Assembly (NCBI RefSeq): GCF_001429765.1 | Contig: NZ_LMJB01000007.1 | Location: forward strand, 122,780-186,779 | DNA: 64,000 bases | Direction: 5' to 3' | From: Flavobacterium sp. Root901 | GTDB taxonomy: Bacteria; Bacteroidota; Bacteroidia; Flavobacteriales; Flavobacteriaceae | Shown: positions 26,740 to 33,943 of the stretch, piece by piece | Position numbering within the stretch: the stretch's first letter is position 1 | How the letters are laid out: each line of letters starts with the position of its first letter | The notes under the pieces: model-generated | Seen by the model: the letters and a program-made list of their open reading frames with translations, nothing else | Told to the model about the DNA's origin: nothing | Database searches by the model: none | Translations under genes and position numbers: made by a program

Positions 26740-27627
26740 TTAATTCTGAAAAATCTTTTTCAAATAAGCCACATTTGCTCCGTAATTGGCTTTTACATTA
26801 TGAACTTGTGTTACATCTCTTGAACGTTCAACAATCAGCCATCCGCTCCATTTCATTTCGTCCAGCGTTTGTTTGATTTTTGGCATATCGATCGCAGGAT
26901 CGTTTTCTAACCAAAATTTATCGGTATTTGAAGCGTGAATCTGTGCTAAATGTTTTTTTCCTAAAATTTTTAATTCAGCTGAAATATCTCTTCCATTATC
27001 AACTGCATTCGCAAAATTGAACGAACTTTTAATGTATTTTGAACCGATTTCTTCTAAAAGTTTTTTCTCGTCTGTGGCATTTAATGAAGTTTCAATTGCG
27101 ATTACTCCGCCAATTTTACCGACTTGTTTTCCGGCCCATTTTAATCTTTCAATTACGATTGGACGCAGTTCCGGATTTTTGGTCAAATCGCTTTCTGTTC
27201 CTAATGGTAAATACGCGACTTTCACTTTCATGTTTTTCATTGCTTCCACGCAATCGTTAATCATTGGTTCGATGGTTTCTCTTTTGGCAAAAGACTGTGC
27301 ATAAAAACCAGACATTGCGATAGAACTGATGCCAACATTTACTGCTTTGGATTTATCTAAGAATTTTTGTCTTTCTACAGGATCGCCTAGTTTGCTGTCA
27401 AAGGTTGGTCGCTTTCCTAAACCGCCCATATCAAGTTCGATTCCGTCTGCTTTTATTTCAGATGCTAATCCGAAAGCACCTAATTTTTGTCTTTTTAAAA
27501 TCATCCAGTCACAAACCGCCACTTTGTATTGCTGTTTGTTTTTTGATGCCTGAGCCGTTGCACAACTGTTGAATGTTGTTGACAAAACAACCAGCATGGC
27601 AACTAATAAATGTTTTTTATATATCAT
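26740..27627 (-). CDS. Exported sugar-phosphate isomerase/epimerase-like lipoprotein
   Basis: A 295-residue protein. The lipobox FNSC puts the lipidated Cys at about residue 22. The rest has the xylose-isomerase-like TIM barrel pattern of the isomerase/epimerase superfamily: KADGIELDMGGLG, VAYLPLGTES, GGVIAIETSLNA, AQIHASNTDKFW, GWLIVERSR. Acidic and His residues at barrel strand ends (Glu in IETS, His in QIHAS, Glu in VERS) fit a metal site. Cytoplasmic relatives act on sugars or inositols. The lipid anchor implies an action on free sugars or oligosaccharide ends in the periplasm or at the surface. The substrate is unknown. Confidence 0.78.
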   Translation of the reverse strand: MIYKKHLLVAMLVVLSTTFNSCATAQASKNKQQYKVAVCDWMILKRQKLGAFGLASEIKADGIELDMGGLGKRPTFDSKLGDPVERQKFLDKSKAVNVGISSIAMSGFYAQSFAKRETIEPMINDCVEAMKNMKVKVAYLPLGTESDLTKNPELRPIVIERLKWAGKQVGKIGGVIAIETSLNATDEKKLLEEIGSKYIKSSFNFANAVDNGRDISAELKILGKKHLAQIHASNTDKFWLENDPAIDMPKIKQTLDEMKWSGWLIVERSRDVTQVHNVKANYGANVAYLKKIFQN

Positions 27628-27640
27628 TGGGTATTTTTTT

Positions 27641-27775
27641 TGCCACAGATTAAAAGATTAAAAAGGATTTTTTTTATCTCCATAATCTGCTAAATCTGCG
27701 AGAGTAAATTTTTTCACGCAGATTTGGCAGATCTAACAGATTTTTTAATCAGTGAAAATCCTTTAATCTGTGGCA
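27641..27775. repeat. Compound inverted repeat: R1 arms around an R2 element
   Basis: The R1 arm TGCCACAGATTAAAAG (from 27641) pairs with CTTTAATCTGTGGCA (27761-27775). Nested inside are TCTGCTAAATCTGCGAGAG and CACGCAGATTTGGCAGAT, which belong to the R2 family. Confidence 0.85.
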
Positions 27776-27783
27776 TTATATTT

Positions 27784-28929
27784 TTACTCTTCTTCCACTT
27801 TTACAGCTGTCACTACTTTTCCTTCTTCGCCTGGCCAGATTCCGTTTTTGATTGGAAGTGCCACCAGTTTACTTGGATCGATTTTTACATATTTCAGTTT
27901 TTCTCTTCTCCAGGTATATACAATATGTACCATTCCGTCTGAACTTTGAATCATAGATGGATAAGAATACTGGCTGATTTTTGAATCTTCTAAAACTAAA
28001 GCAGCGTTCCAGTGAATTCCGTCTTTAGAAACCGAAACATTCAACGGCGTTCTTGGACCTTTTGCTTCTTTTCCCGGAGGCAGGACGTGATTATAAACTA
28101 ATAAATGTCTGCCGTCTTTAAGTGTAACGGCATCTGTTCCTGAGTTGTTATTTGGAAGTCCGATTAATTCTACATCCGACCATGTTTTGCCGTTATCTTT
28201 TGAAAAAGTACTAAAAATAGCGCGGTTTCTGGTTCTCCCGATCGCCTGAATACTTCCATCTTTGTGGAATAAAATACTTGGCTGAATCGCATTGATTTTC
28301 TCTTTTCCTCTCGGAAGCGTATCACCCATTACCCATGTTTTTCCGAAATCGGGAGTAGATTCCATACGAAGTCTCCAACCATCGCCTTCGATACTTGACG
28401 GACATAAAAGAGTTCCGTTTCTTAATAAAACAGGTTTATTTTTGATTGGTCCTAAAAACCCGTCTGGCATTTTTTCTGCTTCAGACCATGTTTTTCCACC
28501 GTCAGAAGATTTTCTGATCATGCCCCACCATTCTGATGGTTTTGGTCCGATTTTGTAGAAAAGCATTAAATCGCCACCGGGGATTTGATATAAAACCGGA
28601 TTCCATGTTGGTAATCTCGGTCCATCTTTCATAACGCCGTCAGCTACTTTTACACCTTCGTTCCATTTATCGCTTCCTTTGGGTTTGATTGCAACATAAA
28701 TACAAACGTCCGGATGTCTTTCGTGCGTTCCTCCAAACCAGGAAGCTACAAGATCGCCATTGGTTGCTTCTAAAATTGTTACGGCATGGCAAGAAGGATA
28801 AGGCGCTTTATCATAGATAAACTGATCTCCTAAAATGCCTTCTTTCCAGGTCTTTTTTTCTAAAGCCGATTTACAGCTTCCTAAAAGAATTAAACCAAAC
28901 AGGATAAACGTTACTTTTAAAATCTTCAT
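27784..28929 (-). CDS. Sialidase-superfamily (BNR) lipoprotein
   Basis: About 381 residues from ATG 28929, the start that gives the lipoprotein signal MKILKVTFILFGLILLGSC. A TTG 63 bp upstream is in frame but unlikely. It shows three Asp boxes (SSDGGKTW, TPDFGKTW, SKDNGKTW) and an SWFGGTHERHPD segment, typical of the six-bladed propeller group annotated as BNR_2 sialidases. No sialic acid metabolism genes are near, and the pectin context argues for another acidic sugar or for cleavage by a different mechanism. It has its own candidate promoter (28990-29053) and probably starts the downstream transcription unit that runs to the GH2 genes. Confidence 0.75.
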   Translation of the reverse strand: MKILKVTFILFGLILLGSCKSALEKKTWKEGILGDQFIYDKAPYPSCHAVTILEATNGDLVASWFGGTHERHPDVCIYVAIKPKGSDKWNEGVKVADGVMKDGPRLPTWNPVLYQIPGGDLMLFYKIGPKPSEWWGMIRKSSDGGKTWSEAEKMPDGFLGPIKNKPVLLRNGTLLCPSSIEGDGWRLRMESTPDFGKTWVMGDTLPRGKEKINAIQPSILFHKDGSIQAIGRTRNRAIFSTFSKDNGKTWSDVELIGLPNNNSGTDAVTLKDGRHLLVYNHVLPPGKEAKGPRTPLNVSVSKDGIHWNAALVLEDSKISQYSYPSMIQSSDGMVHIVYTWRREKLKYVKIDPSKLVALPIKNGIWPGEEGKVVTAVKVEEE

Positions 28930-28989
28930 TCCAGTTTTATTTTGAATTACAATTTTGGACATTAAATGCATTCTCAATATTTTTTTGCA

Positions 28990-28997
28990 CAAAATTA
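28990..28997 (-). promoter_or_regulatory. Candidate internal promoter -7 element
   Basis: TAATTTTG on the minus strand matches TAnnTTTG about 60 bp before the sialidase-like gene start. A small palindrome AGTGT...ACACT (29007-29023 region) lies upstream, where the -33 region would be. Confidence 0.5.
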
Positions 28998-29035
28998 TTA
29001 GTTAAGTGTAAAAATGACACTAAAATTTTAAAGAT

Positions 29036-29053
29036 CTATCCTGTACTGTCCCG
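29036..29053 (-). promoter_or_regulatory. Tandem direct repeat, candidate activator site (copy 2)
   Basis: On the minus strand it reads CGGGACAGTACAGGATAG: two CRGGAYRG half-sites 10 bp apart, in the same orientation. It aligns without gaps to the site upstream of susC (61040-61057), 13 of 18 identical, and every difference is a transition. It lies 38 bp upstream of the candidate -7 element. Confidence 0.55.
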
Positions 29054-29071
29054 AATTAACTGAAAAGCGGA

Positions 29072-31822
29072 TTATTTAACATTTAAAATATAAGAACCTG
29101 ACGAAAGTGTAAGTACAAGATTACCTTTTTCTGTTTTAAATGCATTTGAAGTTTTATTTAGTTTTTGATTATTAATGGTAACGTTAGCTGCATTTTCTGT
29201 CGGAAGATAAACAATTGCTGATGTATTTGCCGGAATTGAAACATTCCAATTTAAGGCTTTTTTACCTTTCTTCCAGTCACTTTTTATAGTTCCATAAATA
29301 GATTCGTAAGAAGCATTTACATAGGTCAATCCAGCATTAAAATCTGGTTTCATAATGATTTGTTTGAAGCCCGGAGTTTCAGGATTGCTTTTAATTCCCG
29401 CCATATTTTCGTAATACCAAATCAATAAATCTCCTAATAGCATCACATGGTTTTGCGAGTTCATAACAGGATCTGCGGTATTTCCGTTCCAAAGTTCCCA
29501 GATTGTGGTGGCGCCATTTTCTACCATATAACCCCAGCTCGGATAGGTTTTATTGGATGCTAATTTGAATGCCAGATCACCGCGGCCAAAATTGGTTAAC
29601 GTCCGCATTAAAAATTGCGTTCCGATAACACCTGTGCTTATATGCCCATTTTTTACAACTTCTACCTGATGTACTAAATTTTCAAATATTTTCGTTTCAA
29701 GTCCGTCCGGAACCATTCCGAAAGTTAATGGCAATAAATTAGCGGTAACGGTATTATTGGCGTAACTGTTTTTATCTGCATTTAAATATTTGGCATTGAA
29801 TGCTTTCTTGATTCTTAAAGCCAATTCATCATAATGCTTTATATCATTTTGCTGATTCGCAACAACGGCAAATTTCTTCATGATAGTCAAAAGCTGATAA
29901 TAAAAAGCACTCGAAATCAATTCCCCATCCGTTAAACGAGCAGGATCTTTCGAACGAATTAATTCCAATGATTCTGGCGGAACACACCAATCGCCGTATT
30001 TATCTTTATACATCAAATCATTAGAAAGATAATTTTCTTCCATATAATCCATCCACTTTTTCATATTTGGATATTGTTTTACAACGACTTTTGCGTCTCC
30101 AAACTGATTATACAACATATCGGCAACCGTGATATACGTTCCCGGCCAGGTTACATTGTCTCCGTAATAACGCCAGAAAGCCGGTGCAACATCCGGAAGA
30201 CCGCCATCTATGGTTTGTGAATATTTGATATCGTCCAGCCATTTTGCATATAAAGTCTGATTGTCAAACAAGAAACTTTCGCCATAAGCGCCGGTTGTTC
30301 TGTCTCCCAACCACGGCTGACGCTCGTTTCTTTGCGGACAGTCAATTGGCATTCCTTTATAATTTCCGCTGATTCCCCACCATGCATTTTTAAAAATCTG
30401 ATTCATGATTGGATTCGAAGAATCAAAAGTTCCTGTGGTCTGAATGTCGTCGTAAACGACTTTCCCAACAAAATTTTCTATTGTCGGTTTTGTGGTAAAT
30501 CCTGAAATCTCCACAAATCTAAATCCGTGGAAAATAAAACGAGGTTCCCAAATTTCTTCGCCTTCGCCTTTTAAAGTATAAATATCAGTAGTTTTTGCAT
30601 CGCGTAAATTGGCAATATATAATGATCCGTCAGGCTGAAGTGATTCTGCAAATTTCATTGTGATTTTTTCACCTTTATTCCCTTTAACTTTCAATTGCAA
30701 CCAGCCTACCATATTCTGTCCCATATCTAAGATATACGTTCCTTTTGGCGTCTGTTTGATCGAAATGGGTTTTACTTTGCGTTTCACTTTCATATTCGCC
30801 GACATCTGACCTTCGTAAAATCCGCCTGGTTCCTGCACATATTCTGCCGAAAACCATTTTTTATCATCAAAATTGGTCGTATTCCAGTATTTCATTTCTT
30901 TGCGGGCGTCGTATTCTTCTCCGTCGTATTCGTTGTTGGATAAAATTGGTCCGTCAGTTGTAATTTTCCAGGTATCATCGGTTCTAATCACGTCTTTGCT
31001 TCCATCAGTATATTCTACAAATAACTGTAAAGCCATTTTCGGGTAACCAAAAGTTTTAATTTTATAAGGCTTATAATCCTGTCGCATGGTAAAAAAACGC
31101 CCGTTTCCTAAAATTGTTCCCAGCATGTTTTTGCCTTCCTGCAACTGCGAAGTCACATCAAAAACATTGTATTTTACATTCTTCGTATAATCTGTCGGAA
31201 CCGGCGCTAAAACCTGATCGCCAATTTTATTTCCGTTAATATACAACTCATACAAGCCCATTCCCATAATATAGACTTTCGCATTTTTGACTTTCTTTTT
31301 TAGGTTGATTTCTTTTCGAAGATAACGCGCGGACAATCTGGAATACTGCGAAATACTATCTCCGGGAGAAACTTTTTCATAACCAATCCAGCGTGTCGAT
31401 TTCCAGTCGGCATAAGTTAAAATCCCGATACTAAAATGTGCATTTTCTTTGGATTGGATTTCACGTTTATTCGTGAAAATGGTTACTTTCCAGAAAACAT
31501 CTTGTCGGTTTTCCAGTTTTTTTCCGTTATAAACTACATTTACAGAAGCATCACTTTGTACTTTTCCGCTGTTCCATAAATCTCCATTTCCGGTATTTAA
31601 TTTTTCTAGACTCGAAGACGCAATAATTTGATATGCTATTTGTTTTACATCGTTTACCTCCGCTTTTATTTTCCAGCTCAGTCTTGGCTGTAAAACGTCA
31701 ATTCCTTCCGGATTCGTCAGCATTTCGCACTTTAAATCGGTTACTGTGATTTTGTCCTGGGCTTTCGCCGAAAGGGTAAAAAGTGAGATGATTAGGGTAA
31801 AATGTAAAAAAAACTTTTTCAT
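29072..31822 (-). CDS. GH78 alpha-L-rhamnosidase
   Basis: A 916-residue exported protein (signal ends LSAKAQ, about residue 21). Domain order is Fn3-like (PRLSWKI), N-terminal rhamnosidase beta domain (GLYELYINGNKIG), a second beta domain (LDMGQNMVGWLQLKVKG), the (alpha/alpha)6 barrel (about 470-830) and a C-terminal sandwich. The catalytic region carries DCPQRNERQPWLGDR and, for the base, TTIWELWNG. It removes terminal alpha-L-rhamnose by inversion, which fits rhamnogalacturonan or RG-II side chains. A second, different GH78 lies at 38220-41000, so the two probably cut different linkages. Confidence 0.92.
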   Translation of the reverse strand: MKKFFLHFTLIISLFTLSAKAQDKITVTDLKCEMLTNPEGIDVLQPRLSWKIKAEVNDVKQIAYQIIASSSLEKLNTGNGDLWNSGKVQSDASVNVVYNGKKLENRQDVFWKVTIFTNKREIQSKENAHFSIGILTYADWKSTRWIGYEKVSPGDSISQYSRLSARYLRKEINLKKKVKNAKVYIMGMGLYELYINGNKIGDQVLAPVPTDYTKNVKYNVFDVTSQLQEGKNMLGTILGNGRFFTMRQDYKPYKIKTFGYPKMALQLFVEYTDGSKDVIRTDDTWKITTDGPILSNNEYDGEEYDARKEMKYWNTTNFDDKKWFSAEYVQEPGGFYEGQMSANMKVKRKVKPISIKQTPKGTYILDMGQNMVGWLQLKVKGNKGEKITMKFAESLQPDGSLYIANLRDAKTTDIYTLKGEGEEIWEPRFIFHGFRFVEISGFTTKPTIENFVGKVVYDDIQTTGTFDSSNPIMNQIFKNAWWGISGNYKGMPIDCPQRNERQPWLGDRTTGAYGESFLFDNQTLYAKWLDDIKYSQTIDGGLPDVAPAFWRYYGDNVTWPGTYITVADMLYNQFGDAKVVVKQYPNMKKWMDYMEENYLSNDLMYKDKYGDWCVPPESLELIRSKDPARLTDGELISSAFYYQLLTIMKKFAVVANQQNDIKHYDELALRIKKAFNAKYLNADKNSYANNTVTANLLPLTFGMVPDGLETKIFENLVHQVEVVKNGHISTGVIGTQFLMRTLTNFGRGDLAFKLASNKTYPSWGYMVENGATTIWELWNGNTADPVMNSQNHVMLLGDLLIWYYENMAGIKSNPETPGFKQIIMKPDFNAGLTYVNASYESIYGTIKSDWKKGKKALNWNVSIPANTSAIVYLPTENAANVTINNQKLNKTSNAFKTEKGNLVLTLSSGSYILNVK

Positions 31823-31838
31823 GGTATTGTTTATTTTT

Positions 31839-31937
31839 TCTCGCAGATTTTGCTGATTCCGGAGATTTTTTTTCTGCCACAGATTTCTCAGATTAAAAAT
31901 GGATTTTTTATCTGCTTAATTTGCCAAATCTGCTAGA
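31839..31937. repeat. Inverted repeat, CTCGCAGATTT family (R2), with R1 half-sites
   Basis: TCTCGCAGATTTTGCTGATT (from 31839) faces AATTTGCCAAATCTGCTAGA (ending about 31937). A diverged GCCACAGATT piece lies in the core. Confidence 0.75.
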
Positions 31938-31957
31938 GTATATTGATTCTCATTTTG

Positions 31958-32054
31958 TGTCATTTCGACGGAGGAGAAATCTCCGCGAGTAGCTCGTCAT
32001 GCTTGAGCAACTTTGTAGAGTTTCTTACGGAGATTTCTCCTCCGTCGAAATGAC
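31958..32054. repeat. Inverted repeat R3, copy 2
   Basis: TGTCATTTCGACGGAGGAGA from 31958 faces its complement ending at 32054. Arms of about 28 bp are nearly perfect. The core contains AGTAGCTCG and AGAGTTTCTTA. Confidence 0.88.
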
Positions 32055-32080
32055 AAACTGGTCGGTTATCGTTGCGCATT

Positions 32081-32113
32081 AAACCTGACAGGTTTTAAAA
32101 ACCTGTCAGGTTT
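32081..32113. repeat. Palindrome AAACCTGACAGG / CCTGTCAGGTTT
   Basis: The perfect stem AAACCTGACAGGTTTT / AAAACCTGTCAGGTTT occupies 33 bp and forms a strong hairpin. It resembles a short relative of R5. Confidence 0.8.
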
Positions 32114-32155
32114 AAACATCAAAATATCTAGATTACTCCATAACAATAATTTAAA

Positions 32156-32202
32156 CTCTGTCGAGCTTCTCGCTAAGATTTCTCCTTCGTCGAAATGACA
32201 AA
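32156..32202. repeat. Solo half of an R3 element
   Basis: TCTGTCGAGCTTCTCGCTAA followed by the right arm ending CGAAATGACAAA occurs without a matching left arm. It looks like a decayed or one-sided copy. Confidence 0.75.
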
Positions 32203-32223
32203 TTGGATTGCAAATATTAGTAT

Positions 32224-33795
32224 CTACTCCGAAATCACACGCTCCAATTTCTCAGAAAACGCAATTTCTTTTCCGTTTTTAAAGACTCTGAAACCTTTTC
32301 CTTTTTTATATTTTTCTCCCGTTTTATCCCAAAGAATTGTAATTATGTTGCCGTGATACAAAACATTATCCAGACAAAACCAATCCCATTTTTCCTGAGG
32401 AATCAACGGATTTACTTCAATCTTTTCGTCCGCTCTCGGGCGTAAACCAACTAAACCGGTAATCACTAGATCATTGAAAGTTGAATGATTGTAATAACGG
32501 CTTCTTTCCCTGTCGCCCATTAACCAATAACCAGTAGTTTCGTCCAGATATTCTCCAAGATAAGGCTTTCCTCTATAATACTGCGATTGAACGTACAATT
32601 CCAATTGTTTAAAATAATCTGGTTTCTCTACAAAATCCTGATTGTAATTGTTCAAAACATTGGCCATTGCCGTCAAGGTCTGTGAAGTCGCAAAAGGCCA
32701 GATCGCGCCGTCCCACTCGCAGGTTCCGGTTCCGTGTGTTCTAAAACGCAGACTTCTTCTTTCTGCCGTTGTTAATCCAAATGGTGCCGAAAATCCTTTT
32801 TCATCTTTCACTTGTTCCCAGGCTTTTTCAAACCCTTTACTTTTCTCAGGCAGATTAAAATACCACGGAATAAATCCGATCGCTTCTCGAACCTGCGCTA
32901 AAGTATCTTTTTCTGTAAAAGTTTCAAAGAACTCACTTTTCTTATTCCACAATTTCGTTTCCACTAATTGCTGTAAAACATCCGCTTTGGCTTTAAATTT
33001 TGCTTCTGTTTCTTTATCGCCTTTCATCTCGGCCATTTTAGAAATCGCTACAGCATTTCCGTACATATAACTGTTGATCGTTGGTCTTGCATTTTGCACT
33101 TTTCGCCCGCCGCTTAAGGACTCTTCCATTCCATCTTTTACATCATGCTGCCAAAATAAACCATCCTTGCGCTGACGGTCTTTTTCCCAAACCGCATAAT
33201 CCGTAACCATGTCTGGATACAAATCCAGTAAGAATTTCTCATCTTTATTCACCAAATAACGATTGTACAAAGCATCGGCCGTCCAACTGCTGAATTTATA
33301 CAATTTGTTCATCGGTTTCCCTTCATTGCCTCGGTACCAGATTTTAACATCCTGTTCAATATATTTCGGATCATGAACCCAGCGAAATTCATTGATATGA
33401 TGTCCCAAAGCACAGCTGATCATATTGTATTTATCGGCATACGAACGATCCACCAAAAACTCCGTAATCGCAAATCCCTGCGGTGTATTTTTGATATGTT
33501 TACGAACACTCCACCATCTGAAATAATAGATTTCCTCAAAATTCTGCTGTGGACACTCAAACAACGGAATATTCTTTTCCATCCAGCTCCACGCACTGTC
33601 ATTCGGAATCGCAAATTTTAAATTTTCATCTTCCATCGTGTTGAAATAATCAACATAATGTTTGAATTTTTCTTCTTTTAAAACAACCGATTTCCCTTTG
33701 TTTGAAATATTCGCACCCGATTTACAACTGCTGTTTAAACTGGCAATTATAATTGAGAGGGTTATTATTTTATGTTTGAGATTTGTTAACATCAT
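32224..33795 (-). CDS. MGH1-like (alpha/alpha)6 glycoside hydrolase lipoprotein
   Basis: A 523-residue protein. The lipobox LNSSC puts Cys at about residue 23. The fold pattern is the trehalase/glucoamylase-like (alpha/alpha)6 barrel annotated MGH1-like: YYFRWWSVRKHI, KFSSWTADALYNRYLVN, GLFWQHDVKDGMEESLSGG, RTHGTGTCEWDGAIWPFATSQT, YYNHSTFNDLVITGLVGL. Acidic residues in the DGMEES and EWDGAIWP segments are the likely catalytic pair. A short C-terminal beta domain follows. A related catalytic fold is known in pectin-side-chain arabinosidases (GH142), but I cannot assign the family. It sits between GH95 and GH78, so it is probably an exo-enzyme for side chains. Confidence 0.75.
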   Translation of the reverse strand: MMLTNLKHKIITLSIIIASLNSSCKSGANISNKGKSVVLKEEKFKHYVDYFNTMEDENLKFAIPNDSAWSWMEKNIPLFECPQQNFEEIYYFRWWSVRKHIKNTPQGFAITEFLVDRSYADKYNMISCALGHHINEFRWVHDPKYIEQDVKIWYRGNEGKPMNKLYKFSSWTADALYNRYLVNKDEKFLLDLYPDMVTDYAVWEKDRQRKDGLFWQHDVKDGMEESLSGGRKVQNARPTINSYMYGNAVAISKMAEMKGDKETEAKFKAKADVLQQLVETKLWNKKSEFFETFTEKDTLAQVREAIGFIPWYFNLPEKSKGFEKAWEQVKDEKGFSAPFGLTTAERRSLRFRTHGTGTCEWDGAIWPFATSQTLTAMANVLNNYNQDFVEKPDYFKQLELYVQSQYYRGKPYLGEYLDETTGYWLMGDRERSRYYNHSTFNDLVITGLVGLRPRADEKIEVNPLIPQEKWDWFCLDNVLYHGNIITILWDKTGEKYKKGKGFRVFKNGKEIAFSEKLERVISE

Positions 33796-33819
33796 TTATT
33801 TTATTTTTCTACACAATCT

Positions 33820-33922
33820 TGTCATTTCGACGAAGGAGAAATCTTCATGAGTAACTCCGTAAAAGTGAATCGCCAATCTTTGTCGAGCTTCTAACGGAGA
33901 TTTCTCCTTCGTCGAAATGACA
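33820..33922. repeat. Inverted repeat R3, copy 3
   Basis: TGTCATTTCGACGAAGGAGA from 33820 faces the perfect complement ending at 33922. The core carries AGTAACTCC ... CGAGCTTCT in the orientation opposite to copy 2. Confidence 0.9.
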
Positions 33923-33943
33923 AATATGGAGTTTATTTAATCT

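Larger units (their letters stand above)
31823..32223. other. 401-bp gap filled with four inverted-repeat elements
   Basis: No ORF. In order it holds an R2 element, an R3 element, a short R5-like palindrome and a solo right half of R3. Nothing here looks like a promoter. Confidence 0.75.

Noticed and set aside
27784-28929. True sialidase for host sialic acid
   Set aside because: There are no sialic acid catabolic or transport genes nearby and the surrounding locus is for pectin.
28930-28992. Upstream extension of the sialidase-like gene from a TTG codon
   Set aside because: It would overlap the candidate -7 element and displace the lipoprotein signal, which fits ATG 28929.
32081-32113. Rho-independent terminator between GH78 and the MGH1-like gene
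   Set aside because: The stem is strong, but no T run follows on the minus strand, and it lies among dispersed repeats, so it is listed as a repeat.
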